From Acanthochlamys bracteata (lineage: Eukaryota > Streptophyta > Magnoliopsida > Pandanales > Velloziaceae), in contig CM034127.1 of NCBI GenBank assembly GCA_019914995.1, forward strand, positions 7,502,001 to 7,566,000: a DNA stretch of 64,000 bases, given 5' to 3'. Below are positions 13,073 to 25,240 of this stretch, one piece after another. Both the position numbers and the translations under genes were made by a program. Numbering within the stretch: position 1 is the first letter of the stretch; each line of letters opens with the position of its first letter. Under the pieces are notes generated by a model, which was not told where the DNA came from, did no database searches, and saw only the letters and a list, made by a program, of their open reading frames with translations.

Positions 13073-14499
13073 TGAAAAATAAAAAAAATTTTGTCATTTG
13101 AGAGTGGTGTTGAAATGCTCTTTATATTGTGAATGGGATTATAACTTAATTTTTGGACTAGTTAATGTATTTTGTAATTGTATTTGAACTAGCTAATGTA
13201 TTTTGTAATAGTTGCTGTTAGTGTTGTATCTTGTAATATGTTCGTACTACATTACAATTTAAAATTGTTATTATGTTAAAAAGTTTAGAAAGTTCAAATA
13301 TATGTTGAAATAGTTCAATCATGTTGTTGTGTTCTTAAGTCCATAGACATGATTCAGTAAGGATCAAGTTGATCACGCTTTTTAAGTGCATTTATAATTT
13401 ATAATTATAATTATGTTAAATTTAATAATTTATAAATATTGTTAAAAAGTTATTGATTTTATATAGATAATTTTATATGAAATATTATTCAAAATAATAA
13501 TTAGTTTATAATAATAATATAATTACTAATAAATTTATAAATATTAATTAAGAGAATATCTATAAATTTATTATGTTATAAAAATAATAAATTTTAAGAA
13601 TTAAAAATTTAAAATTTTATAATATATTAAGTATACATGATTAAGAATATTTCAATCATTATATATTTTTTTAAAAAATAAGTATAAATTTAGTCAAATA
13701 TTTCATTCAATTTCAGTAATAAATTATTATATAATTAATATTATTCAATTTAATTATTGATTGATATCAATAATATAATTTGTTAATAAATTTATAAATA
13801 TTGATATAAGTAATTATTTATCTAATTTTTACATAATAAATTAAAATTAAAAAAAATAAATAATATATAAAAAATAACTAAAAATTTTATAATATATCAA
13901 TTATCATATATTTAGAGGTATTTCAGTCATTATATATCTCATACAGAAATAAGCTTAAGTTTAGCCAAACACTTCATTCAGCTTTCACCATTAAAAAGCA
14001 CGATACAGTAAAAATTTATCCAAACACTTTTCGACATAAAATTATTTTTACAGCAAAAGTTCTACAGCCGCTTACAGCATTCTAAAATAGCTTTACTTCA
14101 GAGCACAAAAATTTTAGCACGTCTAAATAGGGCATTAGAAATCAAGCAATGTGAACACCAATCATCAACACAAACATCAACATCAAGCTAGATAGGGATA
14201 CTACAACGGCAGTGGCAATGTGCACCCCAGTCAAACAAAATCACTGCTTTCTCTCACAATAAACATGCCCGCTACTCTGGACTGAAACAGAGATTTTTTT
14301 TTTTTTCAATTAATGTAAGCTATACAAATCACATCAAACTCTGGTAAATCTTTTATCTGAGAATATCAATTCTCAGTTTAATTAATAGCTATATAGACAC
14401 AAGTACGTGCATTGTCAAACACAAGATGCAGATTGTACATGTTAGACTTAAACCAGCAATCATAAAAAAACGGTGGAAGTTTTGTATTTGAATCATTAC

Positions 14500-14616
14500 T
14501 TATGAGGGCATTTCTGAACAGAAGTCAGGATCCATCAGCAATGCATCAGCATAGACAATGCAGTTTGTATCTCCTGAAGCATCAGCTGTGCTATTTGAAA
14601 CCAGGGCAATCAAACT
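14500..14616 (-). pseudogene. Possible orphan last exon of an unknown gene
   Basis: On the minus strand a frame ends ...TNCIVYADALLMDPDFCSEM-PS-stop at 14500. Codon use is less AT-biased than the surroundings and a weak acceptor (tactacaag) lies at about 14617. No matching upstream exon is visible: the next sequence on that side is MITE DNA. I do not recognise the family. It could be a relic exon or chance. Confidence 0.22.
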
Positions 14617-14883
14617 TGTAGTACGAAAAGAACTTACAAAATGAAGGAGTAAGATAAATAAGTCACAACTTGACCACTATAAGAAACAAAAATGAGAAAC
14701 AAGAATCAACCCAGTTAAGTCTCAATTGATCTTCAACATTAAACTATAAGAAAAACTTATTGATATTCATATAAGATCAACTACTTTCTGCCTTCCATCT
14801 GATAATTTGAAGGAAAATATGTATAGTGGTGCGAACAAGAAATATCTCAGATCCTTTTGAGCATACAAACAAGTAACTATAAC

Positions 14884-15118
14884 GGGTCAGTTTGGGAGTG
14901 ATTAAAATAAAAAGTTTTTCTAAATAAGAATTTATTTTGAAACTTTTTGGAAACGAGTTCAGCATTTTTTATTTTCTAAAAACATTTAAAATTTTATGAC
15001 GTATCAGTTGCATTTTTCCAAATTTAAAAATATTTTTTAAAATACTGTAAAATATTTATTAAAAAATAAAAATTAAATGAAATGGCAACATAAAATGAAA
15101 GCTTTGCTAAACGACCCC
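14884..15118. mobile_element. MITE, family B
   Basis: Terminal inverted repeat: left GGGTCAGTTTGGGAGTG; right end, reverse-complemented, GGGTCGTTTAGCAAAGC. The interior carries the family B hallmarks of long A/T runs with TTTAAAAATATTT and AAAATATTTATTAAAAA near the right end. No coding capacity. Confidence 0.55.
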
Positions 15119-15120
15119 TA

Positions 15121-15370
15121 GGAGGCGTTTGGGATCGCATTTTCCAAACATTTTTTTTTAATTTCTCTATTTTATATTTTTTAATATATATTTTATAAAT
15201 ATTTAAAAAGTTATTTAAAATTTTAAAAAGTGTCGAAAAATTTTACATAATGAGATTTTTTATTGCATATTTTTTTTGTAACATCAAAAAAATAAAATTT
15301 ATTTTTTTAAAATTAAGAAAAATATTTTTTATTTTAGAAAAATTTTATTTCATAAGCAATTTCAAACGAC
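15121..15370. mobile_element. MITE, family B, adjacent and inverted
   Basis: Left end GGAGGCGTTTGGGATCGC; right end, reverse-complemented, GTCGTTTGAAATTGC. Its interior matches the 59272 and 26764 copies in reverse orientation (TTTTTAATATATATTTTATAAAT near the left). It begins two bases after the preceding MITE ends. Confidence 0.55.
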
Positions 15371-15482
15371 TAAACAACAAACTGAAATGAGGTATAAAAA
15401 CAGATGACTTAATATTTCAAAGTTGAAGAACATCTCCATGATCCTAAAACAGAAGAATCAGACAATAACCTAGTTACTATAA

Positions 15483-15742
15483 GGGCGTGTTTACCAAGTA
15501 ATGGGAAGTGGAGTTTTTAAGTGAAGTGGAATTTTTAAGAAGTAAATTTAAAAAATAAAATTAAAAATTAAAAATATTTAATAAAAAATAAAATTATGTA
15601 TTAATTATATATTTATAGTAAATTTTAAATTTGAATTTTAAAAATATTTTATTAAAAAAAATTTTATTTTAATTTTTATATGTATTTTATTTTAAAAATG
15701 AGTTTAAAAAAAGTGGAGTTTATGGTGTTGATAAACACGTCC
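15483..15742. mobile_element. Tourist-like MITE, family A (TSD TAA)
   Basis: Starts GGGCGTGTTTACC and ends GATAAACACGTCC, giving an imperfect 13 bp inverted repeat. It is flanked by the 3 bp duplication TAA (15480-15482, 15743-15745), as expected for PIF/Harbinger-derived Tourist MITEs. The interior has the paired GTGGAGTTT / AAGTGGAGTTTATGG subterminal motifs of the family. Confidence 0.75.
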
Positions 15743-15745
15743 TAA

Positions 15746-18122
15746 GAGGTCCAACATTTACTATCTAATTTGACATCCACGAGCAACTCCAAAGCAGAAT
15801 AGCTTGATATCAAATTAGATGAATCTGGCAATTTCATAAATGGAAATACCATTATTCAATTCTTCATTTGACATTTTAGCACATGCTTCTTAATTCCAAT
15901 TCTTCAAATGGAAAACTGAAAAAACATTGGAAATGTTCACAGCAACCAACCATATAAACGGAAAGCTGGACCATTTTTCCCAAAAAAAATTTGAAGTTTA
16001 AACAAAAAAGCAACCATTGTTAATTGATAAGAATGAGGCTAACAATCAAAAAGTGGTTGTTAGAGATTGAGCTTCTGAACTATTACTCAACTAATTTCGA
16101 CTTTCTTATTATCGAAGTAACAAGAAGGAGAACCTAAAAGTCAGAATTCAACTATGGTACGACTCAGTCAACAACATTCACCAAATTATGAAACATCCCA
16201 AGTCAAACAAAAGATAACTTACATTTCAACATTGCGATGAAAAGAAGTATCAACAAATTTCAACTACAAATTTGAATCATCCATGCTACTAGTCAGTACT
16301 AAAAACTCTACGTCTAAAATTTTATTATTATTTTTATTATTATTATTTTAAAATAAAAAATAAATTTATTTTTAAAAATAAAAATATTTATTTGTTTTAA
16401 AAAAATTCTATTTTATAAATATTTTTTAGTAGAACATATCAAACATTGGTAGATGGACGGTGGGAGAAGTTGGGTGTACCGTAAAACGGTTTCATATATA
16501 CTACCTAGCGGTTGAAAGCATGAAACTTTTAATCTCATATCTATTGTATTAATTCTCTATTTATGTTTTTCTTTTTGCTTTTGAGAAATAATAATATCAT
16601 AATTTTAAATGTCTTAAAAAGCGTAGGTTTAGTGAAACGCTATTTATTGACATTTACTCTTTAATTAAATGACATGGAAAAGTACCTAGACTTGCAACGT
16701 ATATAGAATATAAAGGTGGTGAGTAGTTTTAACAGGTAGTATCTTTGCCCAAACCATATTTTATGAGTAATCACAACAATTTTTGAATTCAAGTTCACAA
16801 TTTTTTAGTGAGGTGAAGTGTACGCAACATTGTTAAAATCGAAATTTAGATAGAATAATTTCACTTAAATAAAACTATAAAATTGAAAATGTTAGACTAA
16901 ATATAAAATTCTACACACCAATAAATTTTATACAAAACTTTTTCGAATACAATTACAAAAGTTTTTATAAAAATCTTTTGATATTCTAGAAAATCTTTTA
17001 ATACATTTACAATTTTTAAATAAAAACCCTTTTAAATTTTATAAATTTTTTTTCTATATTTATAGCAAAATTATTCAAAATTATAATTTTGTAAAAATTC
17101 TCTACAAAAAATTTTCTTAAATTTCATAAAACGTTTGTCAAATTATAGTTAATTATAAAAATATCCTTCAATAAATGAAATGGTATTCGTCAAAAAATTA
17201 CTATTCTACAATTTGCAATTATAATCACGATCTGGATGCCATTTTATTTAAAATAGAATCGTTTAAGTGATAAAAAAATTATAAATTTGAGGATACAAAT
17301 TAGGATTTTAATAACTCTGAGTGTATGAATATTTTATATAATAAAAAAGACATGTTTCAGTCATAGAATAAAACACATTGTGTATTACTTAGAGTGTGAG
17401 CTATCATATTTCGCTAGTGATTCAATCAATAAACTCTCACATCAATAGTAATAAGGATTCGAAAGTCGATATAAACATTTCGTTGGTTTTTTTAGCTGTG
17501 AGAAAACAATTAAGTTGTTCTAAATATGAATTTCATTTTCGTAGTATTCTTTATGAAGATAATTAAAATAGTTTATAAAAAATAAATTTTATTAAATAAA
17601 TAATAAAAATTATACACACATAATATATATATTATACACACAACTTCCTATAGAAATTTTCACGAAATCGAGCAGTTCCCGTGGGGAACGTAATTACCTT
17701 TTCATGAAATTAGTAAACTTCTCTTGTCTACAACGTTCGCGTTAAAATATTTTTAAAATTTTAAAAATAATTTTTATTTTAAATAAAACAATAATAGATT
17801 GTATAAATTATAATTTTTATATTTTAAATTAAGAAAATAGATAATTTGTTTTTAAAATTATGAAAAATATAAAATAAAAGGTTGAAACAAAAATAATAAA
17901 AAATAAGTACTCTCAAATATGATCTAAATATTTGTGAGTTGTTTTGCTCTTAATATTCAATTTATTTTTAATTTTTATTTTAAAAAGTTTTAAATATATG
18001 AAAATTTTATTAAAAAATATAGAATATAATAAAGTTATAGATTAGAATTTTAACTTTTAATATCAATAAATAAATTTGCTTTTTGAAGATTTCATCAAAA
18101 TTTATTTTTTGTTTTAATCAAC
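15746..18122. other. Gene-free AT-rich stretch
   Basis: No gene, RNA or bounded repeat could be supported. Composition is strongly A/T with long A and T runs between 16860 and 18110. An A/T-rich segment at 16320-16430 resembles MITE interiors without recognisable ends. Confidence 0.45.
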
Positions 18123-18125
18123 TTA

Positions 18126-18316
18126 GAGCGTGTTTATTAGAAAATAAACTCATATTTTTAGAAATAAGTTTAAAAAATAAAAATATCTGATAAAAATGAT
18201 ATTTTATAATTATTTTATATTATAAGTAAATTTTAAAATTAATTTTTAATAAAAATAATTTATTTTTAATTAAAAATGAGTTTAAAAAAAGTGAGTTTAA
18301 AAGAATAAACAAGCCC
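18126..18316. mobile_element. Tourist-like MITE, family A (TSD TTA)
   Basis: Starts GAGCGTGTTTATTAG and ends GAATAAACAAGCCC, with TTA duplicated on both sides (18123-18125, 18317-18319). At 191 bp it is the shortest complete family A copy. Internal GAGTTTAAAA motifs near both ends match the other copies. Confidence 0.75.
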
Positions 18317-20079
18317 TTAAGGGTATGTTTGAATTCATAGGTAAGAAATAAAAGTAAGAGTACGGATAAAAAAAATAATAAGAGGACGGATAAGAACGGA
18401 TAGTTAATTGATCTTACAATATTTGGATATATGGTGAAGGTAATAAATTAACTATGTTTGGATAGATGAGTAAATAAATGAGTAACGGAAGTTAAACTTT
18501 TATAAAAGATTCAAATATCTTTTTTATTTATATTAATCTAACTTTTATTAATATAATTTTAAACTAATTTAATTAATATAACTTAAATTAACTTTATTAA
18601 TATAACTAGATTTTTTTTATATTAATTTAATTTTTTATTAATATTTGATATAATTTAACAAAATTAAATAAAATTTTAGATTAAAAACATTTGATCATAT
18701 AGGTTTATTATTAAACTTAAATAAACATAAAAATTATAAATTATTATAATAACAAATAACACATATTAATTAAAATAAATATTTAATTAAAAAATATGTA
18801 ATTAAAATAAATATTAAATAATTAAAATAATTAAAATATAAAAGGATAAAATGGGAAGCAACTTTGCTTTCTTTTATGTCATCATGTATAGTCACCAAAT
18901 TGGTGGATACATATTTTATCATGAAATATGGTGAAGGATGGGAAATAATTTTATTTTCCTTTCAGTAATGAAATTAAAACAAACATAGTTAATATGATAA
19001 AATATTTTACCATCACCATCATTTACCATCAATAATCATTATCCAAACAATCCATAAAAGGACCGCTGAGAAACTGCTCGGTGTCTGTTCTTCCTTCGAT
19101 TAGCTGTGTATTTCTTTATGCTAAGTATGATACCCGTGCCCAGGAAATTTCTTTGAAACAGAAATTATATTGTAATAAAGGGAAATCTAACCTTTTTAAA
19201 TTTTTGAAGAATTGAAAATGATCTATTCTAGATTCTACAGCCTCTTGCTGCTTTTTTTTTCTTTAAAGGTGATTTTGATTAAAATTTTAACTCTTTTTTA
19301 TTTTTATTTTATATGTTTCGTTAATTTTTTATAATATTATGCAGAATATTAATTTTTAAAAATAGATATAGAACTTGTTTTTCAATATTTTTAAAATATT
19401 TTTTGTTTGAGATTTTTTTTAAAACGACTCCTAAACATCTTTAGAAAGAGGTTTTGATCTCCTTAAAGAATTTCTAGGAATTAAATTGTTTCGTTAATAG
19501 TAAAATAATTAATATTGTTATGAATGAATGCATTAACCTTATTAAACATTACTTTATTCATTTAGTTCCTTTTTTATTTAACTCCATCTCTTATAATAAC
19601 TATATAGAGATGTTAAAATATTAGGTCAGAGGAATCAATTCTTGGGGAAATATCATGCATCACATAAATGATGATTATAATCATGATACGCAGCATTGAA
19701 CTTACTTGCTAAGTATCTCTACCCCCACATCATTAACTATAAGTTAACGATGTGTTTAGAAGTACTTATAAAATAAAATTTTTATGAGATGGAGTTTTAG
19801 ATAAGGAACAGGAGCTTTTGCATTTTTCGAGGAAAAAGAATGTTTCTATAAATGTATTTGGAAGTGATTTTGAAGAGGTGCTTTTTAATTAAGAAATATA
19901 TAAATAGCTGAATTATTATTTTGAATATTTTTTTCCACGTTAAATATTTACAATATGTTGAACAAATAGTTATACATTGGTGAAAAATAATCATACATTT
20001 GATATTCCTATATCAATATTATCGCGATATAAATGTTAGTCTGAAATATTTTCATCAACATCTATCTCTAACAGTGTCC
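18317..20079. other. Gene-free stretch, possible further TIR element and Harbinger flank
   Basis: 18320-19050 begins GGGTATGTTTGAATTC and ends TTATCCAAACAATCC, with TATGTTTGGATAG and TATGGTGAAGG motifs in both halves, which suggests another non-autonomous element; I could not fix its ends. At 19752 a TGTGTTTAGAAGTACTTATA segment resembles the left end of family B MITEs and may be one terminus of the Harbinger relic that follows. No coding sequence is supported. Confidence 0.35.
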
Positions 20080-21082
20080 TTTCGAACGTACTGCACGAAG
20101 CTTCTTTGGTTAGTGGGATATAACTTTTACGTTCAGCTATTGAGAACACATCATCAAAAACGCATTATTTTCTGATAAAATTATGAACTGCTATTTTAGC
20201 AATAACAATATCTTGTTGAGTATCAATTGAACATGGTGGCATCTTTTCAGAATCTTTTAAAATGAGCTTTATACACGCCAAAGGTACGTTCAATAATGCT
20301 TATGCAGGAAGAATGAAGTCGGTGGAAAATTTCTTTTGGAACCCTTGGTTCTGCAGGTGAACTATACTTGCACATTGAAAGTTGTGCAGACGATAGTGTA
20401 TGTCTTTACCTGTGTAAGAGGCAATATAATCTAGTGGGTTTCCATAACCTGTATCTACCTTGTAACATTTGTTGCCTAAAGAACGCGAAAATTTATACGC
20501 TGGACTACATAATGCTTCGTTGAATATTTTTACGTCGTAAGCATTTTCTTCCCATCCAGTCAATACAAAGTGAAGCACATATTAAAATCACAGACTGTGA
20601 GAATGTTTTGAGTAGCATATTGTTTATGACCAATATAAAGTATCTGCTCTGCAACCGACAGTATAGTCTATATATGAGTTCCGTAGATTGCTCCAATATA
20701 ATCCTACATAAAATATTTAATGTTAAAATTTTAAAATTAACAAAAATAATTTACTTACATCATAAGAAATATTTGCTGACATCATAAGAAATTATTAAAA
20801 TTAGTCGCTTATTTGAAACCAAGGATGAAACATTGTATTCTTTGGTCTGTGGTAGATTATCCCTTCATTGTATTGAGGATGTGTTCTGATTAAATCTTCT
20901 ACTAGTTGCATTATAGTTTCCAACGCCTTACGAAAATGCCTATAAATTGTTTTTTCTGAATGATTAAATATCTCTTGAAGTAATCTATTTTCAGTACCAT
21001 AGGTACAAGTCAAAAGAAATATCGCAACGATCTTATCGACTATCGTTGATCTAGTTGGCATTAAACTATGGTAACGTGTCAA
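20080..21082 (-). pseudogene. Decayed PIF/Harbinger (HARBI1-like) transposase
   Basis: Read on the minus strand, 21082-20801 encodes an N-terminal helix-turn-helix-like part (STIVDKIVAIFLLTC ... SEKTIYRHFRKALETI). After an intron-like gap, 20720-20580 encodes DYIGAIYGTH and, downstream, TQNILTVCDFNMCF. In another frame, 20578-20300 encodes FVLTGWEENAYDVKIFNEAL and VDTGYGNP. The tail at about 20230-20180 resembles the IVIACxxLHNFIR end of the family. The order fits the DDE_4 nuclease domain. The first catalytic Asp, usually in a DGTH motif, is Tyr here (YGTH), and at least one frameshift and stops interrupt the frame. It is a dead DNA transposon; its termini are not certain. Confidence 0.75.
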
Positions 21083-21669
21083 GCATTAGCAGAATGCTCA
21101 AAAAATATTTTTTCTTATACAAAAATTTGTGTAGCATCGACTTTCATTTCTCTCTAATATTTTCAAAATAAATCGATGACCCGTGCATATGGATGTACGA
21201 CATGAACTTTTTGTCCTATTGTTAACACATATAGCCGTTGTAAGCCGTCCACGTCGCCGAATTAGGATAGCCACGACACCGCTGCTGCCAACTTCTGTTG
21301 CCATGTCGCGCCGCTGCTAACTGCAGCGCCTAAATCCAACACTGATCCCCGCTGCTTTACTGTCGACGTCTCTATTGACTTTCGTCGGCGGCGTGATTGG
21401 GTGTCCACCATTTCTCGCCACTACTTCATCGAGTATTTATCGTTGCTCGCCACCATTGCTACTCATAGAACGTTGCTGCCGTCGATTGCTCGCCGCTGCC
21501 AAATCCAATCGGACCAAACAAACTGCACTGACCAGACCACACAGCTGATCCAGACTAGACTGGTATGAACCAAACCTAAACCAGACCGTACAAACCTGAC
21601 TCGAGTTGCACTACTTGACCCTACTCGATTAATTAGGCCGATAGTTAAAAAAAGAAAAGAAAAATAGAG
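21083..21669. other. Unassigned, comparatively GC-rich segment
   Basis: 21200-21640 is rich in GCTGCC, CGCCGC and ACCAGAC motifs and stands out from AT-rich surroundings. It lies between the Harbinger relic and the first recognisable part of the copia fossil and could be leader or 5' coding sequence of the latter. No gene can be supported. Confidence 0.35.
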
Positions 21670-24600
21670 AAAAATAGTGCAATGTATTTATTGTGGTAAG
21701 TCTCGCCATAATAGAAGTGTATGCTTCAAATTAGTTGGATTCTAAATTAGTGGGAAAAATTGAGAAAAAAAGAAAGCTCATTAGAGAAGCATCAGTTGGT
21801 TCAAACTTTCAACTTCAGGAAACCAAACATGTGCTCTAAACACTATTTCATAATCTAATAAGAATACGAAATGGATTATAAATTCTGAAAACTACGGATC
21901 ATATAATATTTGAACTAAAAATTTTTCATACCACGAATACTCCAGCTAGGTAATGAAGACACTTATCCAGTGACAGGTATTGGGACAGTAATGCTGACAT
22001 TATTTTTGTCTCTATAGGATTATTTGCTTGTTCTTTTTTTTATCAAATAATTTATTTTCTATTGAACATATCACTGAACAATTGAATTGTATTTTTTAAT
22101 TGTATCCATAATTTTGTTTACTTCAGAATATCCAGACAGATGTGATTATTAGGTGTGGTACTATGAGAGAATGCTTATATTATTTGGATGATAGCAGTTT
22201 CGAAAGAGTTCATAGGGTTCATAAATCTGATACTGACAAGAGCAATAAAATTTGACTTTGGTATCGACGACTAGGTCATGTTCTTTTTGCTTATTTACGT
22301 TATTTATTATCATATTTATTTTCTAGTCTCAAAAAGTCTGAGTTTTAGTGTGAAACTTACATTCTTAATAAGAATCACCAAATGCCTTATTTTTCTATTA
22401 TGAATAAAAGAATAACTCCATTTGAATTAGTACATTCGAATATTTGGAATTTTTCTTCGGTTATGACTTTTACTGTAATTAGGTGGTTTATAATATTTGT
22501 AGATGATTGTATATGCATGACATGGTTATATTTTGCAGAATAAAAGTCAGATAGTAAATATATTTGTGCGGTTTTATATTATGGTGCATACTTCAATTTT
22601 CTTTCGTATTCATATTTTTCGCTCTGATAATTGGGAGGAGTATGTTAATACCTCTTTGAGCTCTTATCTTCATCAGTATGGTATTATTTATGAAACTTCT
22701 AATCCACACACATCACAACAAAATGAAATAACTAAAAACAAAAATCGACATATCTTAAAGATGGGCGTACTTTACTGTTTAGAGCTTATGTTCAAAACCA
22801 CTATTGAGTAGACACAGTTCAATTTGTAGTTTATTTGATTAACTGCATGCCATCTGGAGTGCTGAATTTTCAAATACCGTTTGAAGTTTTATCTACGTTT
22901 ATTACTCTATACCTTCTATTATATCACTCTCACTTCGAATTTTTGGATCTGATAAGTTAGTACGTTTGCAGAAGACGCAAATGGATAAATTGGATCCATA
23001 CGCTTTGAGGTGCATACTTCCTGATTAAGTTCCTCAACAAAAAGATTATCGTTGCTATCATCCTCTTGTGACTATGGATGTGACTTTTCTACAGTCAAAA
23101 ATATACTTTGTCAAGTCGGCATCATATTCAAATTTTCAGAAGGAGATAGAAATTACAAAAGATATGAATTGGCTTACTATTAAACTTAGCACACCTATTA
23201 ATGAAGGTCAGAAGAAACTTTTGAATCATGACTCAGGTCTGGAGTAGATTAGAACTACTGAATTTGAACTAAAATAAACGGAGATATAAAGAACTGAAGT
23301 TGTGGAAGAAATCCCTCTCTCCAATCCTATCGTACCCGCTTAAATTTCTAAGGACATTCCTGAGGTAAGAACTGATGATCAGAATATTGTTGTGAATAAA
23401 TCTAACCTTATCAATATGAGTTATCAGTTACCACGTAGAGATAATGATAGAAAATCTCCTAAAAGATATTCATCAGAAAAAAAAAATCTCAAGATATCCT
23501 CTTACTAATTATGTCTCTTCTCACAGACTATCTATATGATATGTGACTTTTATTAATCAGTTAGCAGTTGTGACTCTTCTTTCTAGCACAATGGAAGCCT
23601 TATATGATCCTAAATGGATTAAGACTATGAATGAAGAGATGAATGATCTTTAGAAGAACTTGACTTAGAAGAATAGTATCACTACCAGAAGAAAAGAAAG
23701 CAATTGGTTGTAAGTGGGTATACACCATTAGACATAAAGTAGATGGAACATCGAGAAATATAAGATAAGATTAGTGGTAAGGAATAATCATATACCCATA
23801 AAGTGGATTATCACAAAATTTTTACACTAGTTGTAAAAGTTAATACCATCAGAATATTATTGTCTCTTGGAGAAATCTTAATTGGCCCTTAAGGCAGTTT
23901 GATGTAAAGAACACATTTCTTCGTGGTGACTTAGAAAAAGAAGTGTATACGGAACTTCCATCTGTCTATGGTGTAGAGGAAATAACTGACTATATTTGCA
24001 AGCTGAAAAAGGCTTTATATAGGCTGAATCAATCTCCAAAAGCATGACTTGGTAGATTTAGTTAAGCTTTAAACAGATATGGTTATCGACAGAGTAATAC
24101 TGATCATATATTATTTTTTAAAAACCAGAACGGTAAGGTAACTATGTTGATAATCTATATTGATAATATAATTGTTACATATAATGATCATCAAGAAATT
24201 TAGAGATTAAAATTGTATCTAGACTCTGAATTCAAGATTAAAGAACTTGGAGAGTCGAAATATTTTTGGGCATTGAAGTGGCAAGATCTAAGTAAGATAT
24301 TTTTCTATCATAAAAAAAATATATCATTAATTTATTGTTTGAGATATGATATCGAATTGCAAACCAACTGGTACACCAATAATTTGATAATCATAACTTA
24401 GTAAACATTCTGATCAAGTACTAACAGCTAAAAAAAAATATCAACGTTTAGTTAGCATGTTAATTTACTTATCACATACTCACCCTGATATAGCATATGC
24501 TGTGAGTGTTGTTATTCAGTTTATACATTCTCCAAGTGTTGATCATATAGAAGATGTGAATATAATTTTGAGATATTTAAAATCAGCAGCCGGTAGAAAA

Positions 24601-25240
24601 TTACTATTTAGAAAACATAATTATCTGAATATATATGGATATAATGATGCAGATTCGTTAGGAGATAAGACAGATAAATGCTCCATATCTGTGTATTATA
24701 CGTTTGTTGGTGATAATCTAGTCAGATGGAGAAGTAAGAAACAGAATGTGATTACTTGATCGTCTACTGAAGCTGAATATAGAGAGATAGCAAATAGAGT
24801 TTATGAAATTTTATGGCTTTAAATATTGCTGACTGAGCTTGATTTTCCTTCTAAAAATTCTATGAAGTTGTTCTATGATAATAATGTCGCAATAAATATT
24901 GCTAATAATCTAATGCAGCATTATCGTACCAAAAATATTGAGATGGATGGGCATTTTATTAGAAGCAAAGTTGATTGAGTTATATTTTGTGACTTCAGAA
25001 TACAATTAATAGATATATTAACAAAAAAAGCTTTACGCAAAATCTTTCATTACTCACTAAACAAATTGGGCATCAATGATATCTTTAAACCAACTTAATA
25101 GTGAGTATTGGCATGAGTCAAAATAATTGTTTTAGATATATTTTTTATAATTATATTATATATTTTAGATATGCTTTTTATTTATAACTCACCTTAATTA
25201 GCACTATGAGAAGTCTATATATGTATTTGTATGAGTATTG
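21670..25240 (+). mobile_element. Ty1-copia LTR retrotransposon fossil
   Basis: Along the plus strand the usual copia order is visible: a CCHC zinc-knuckle-like segment (CIYCGKSRHNRSVC) near 21680, integrase-like sequence around 22530-22810, reverse transcriptase-like sequence around 23600-24250, and the RNase H-like end near 24460-25000. A degraded polypurine and 3' LTR-like start (AGTGAGTATTGGCATGAGTC) lies near 25100. The element is broken at many places and is old. No intact pair of LTRs could be delimited, so both ends are approximate. Confidence 0.85.

Larger units (their letters stand above)
10980..14133. mobile_element. TIR element carrying captured host gene fragments (Pack-type)
   Basis: The left end reads GCCCTGTTTGGCAACGCCCG and the reverse complement of the right end reads GCCCTATTTAGACGTGC, an imperfect terminal inverted repeat. 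Both subterminal regions are rich in AGCAC, AAAAGC and GCAGC motifs, and the inner side of the right end has further CCAAACACTT blocks. Between the ends are fragments of a citrate synthase gene (11533-12261) and a probable receptor-like kinase (about 12813-13072), then 0.7 kb of very AT-rich DNA. No transposase is visible, so it would be non-autonomous. No convincing target duplication was found and the superfamily (hAT, PIF/Harbinger or Mutator-like) is open. An alternative is a host pseudogene region that happens to be flanked by such ends. Confidence 0.55.
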
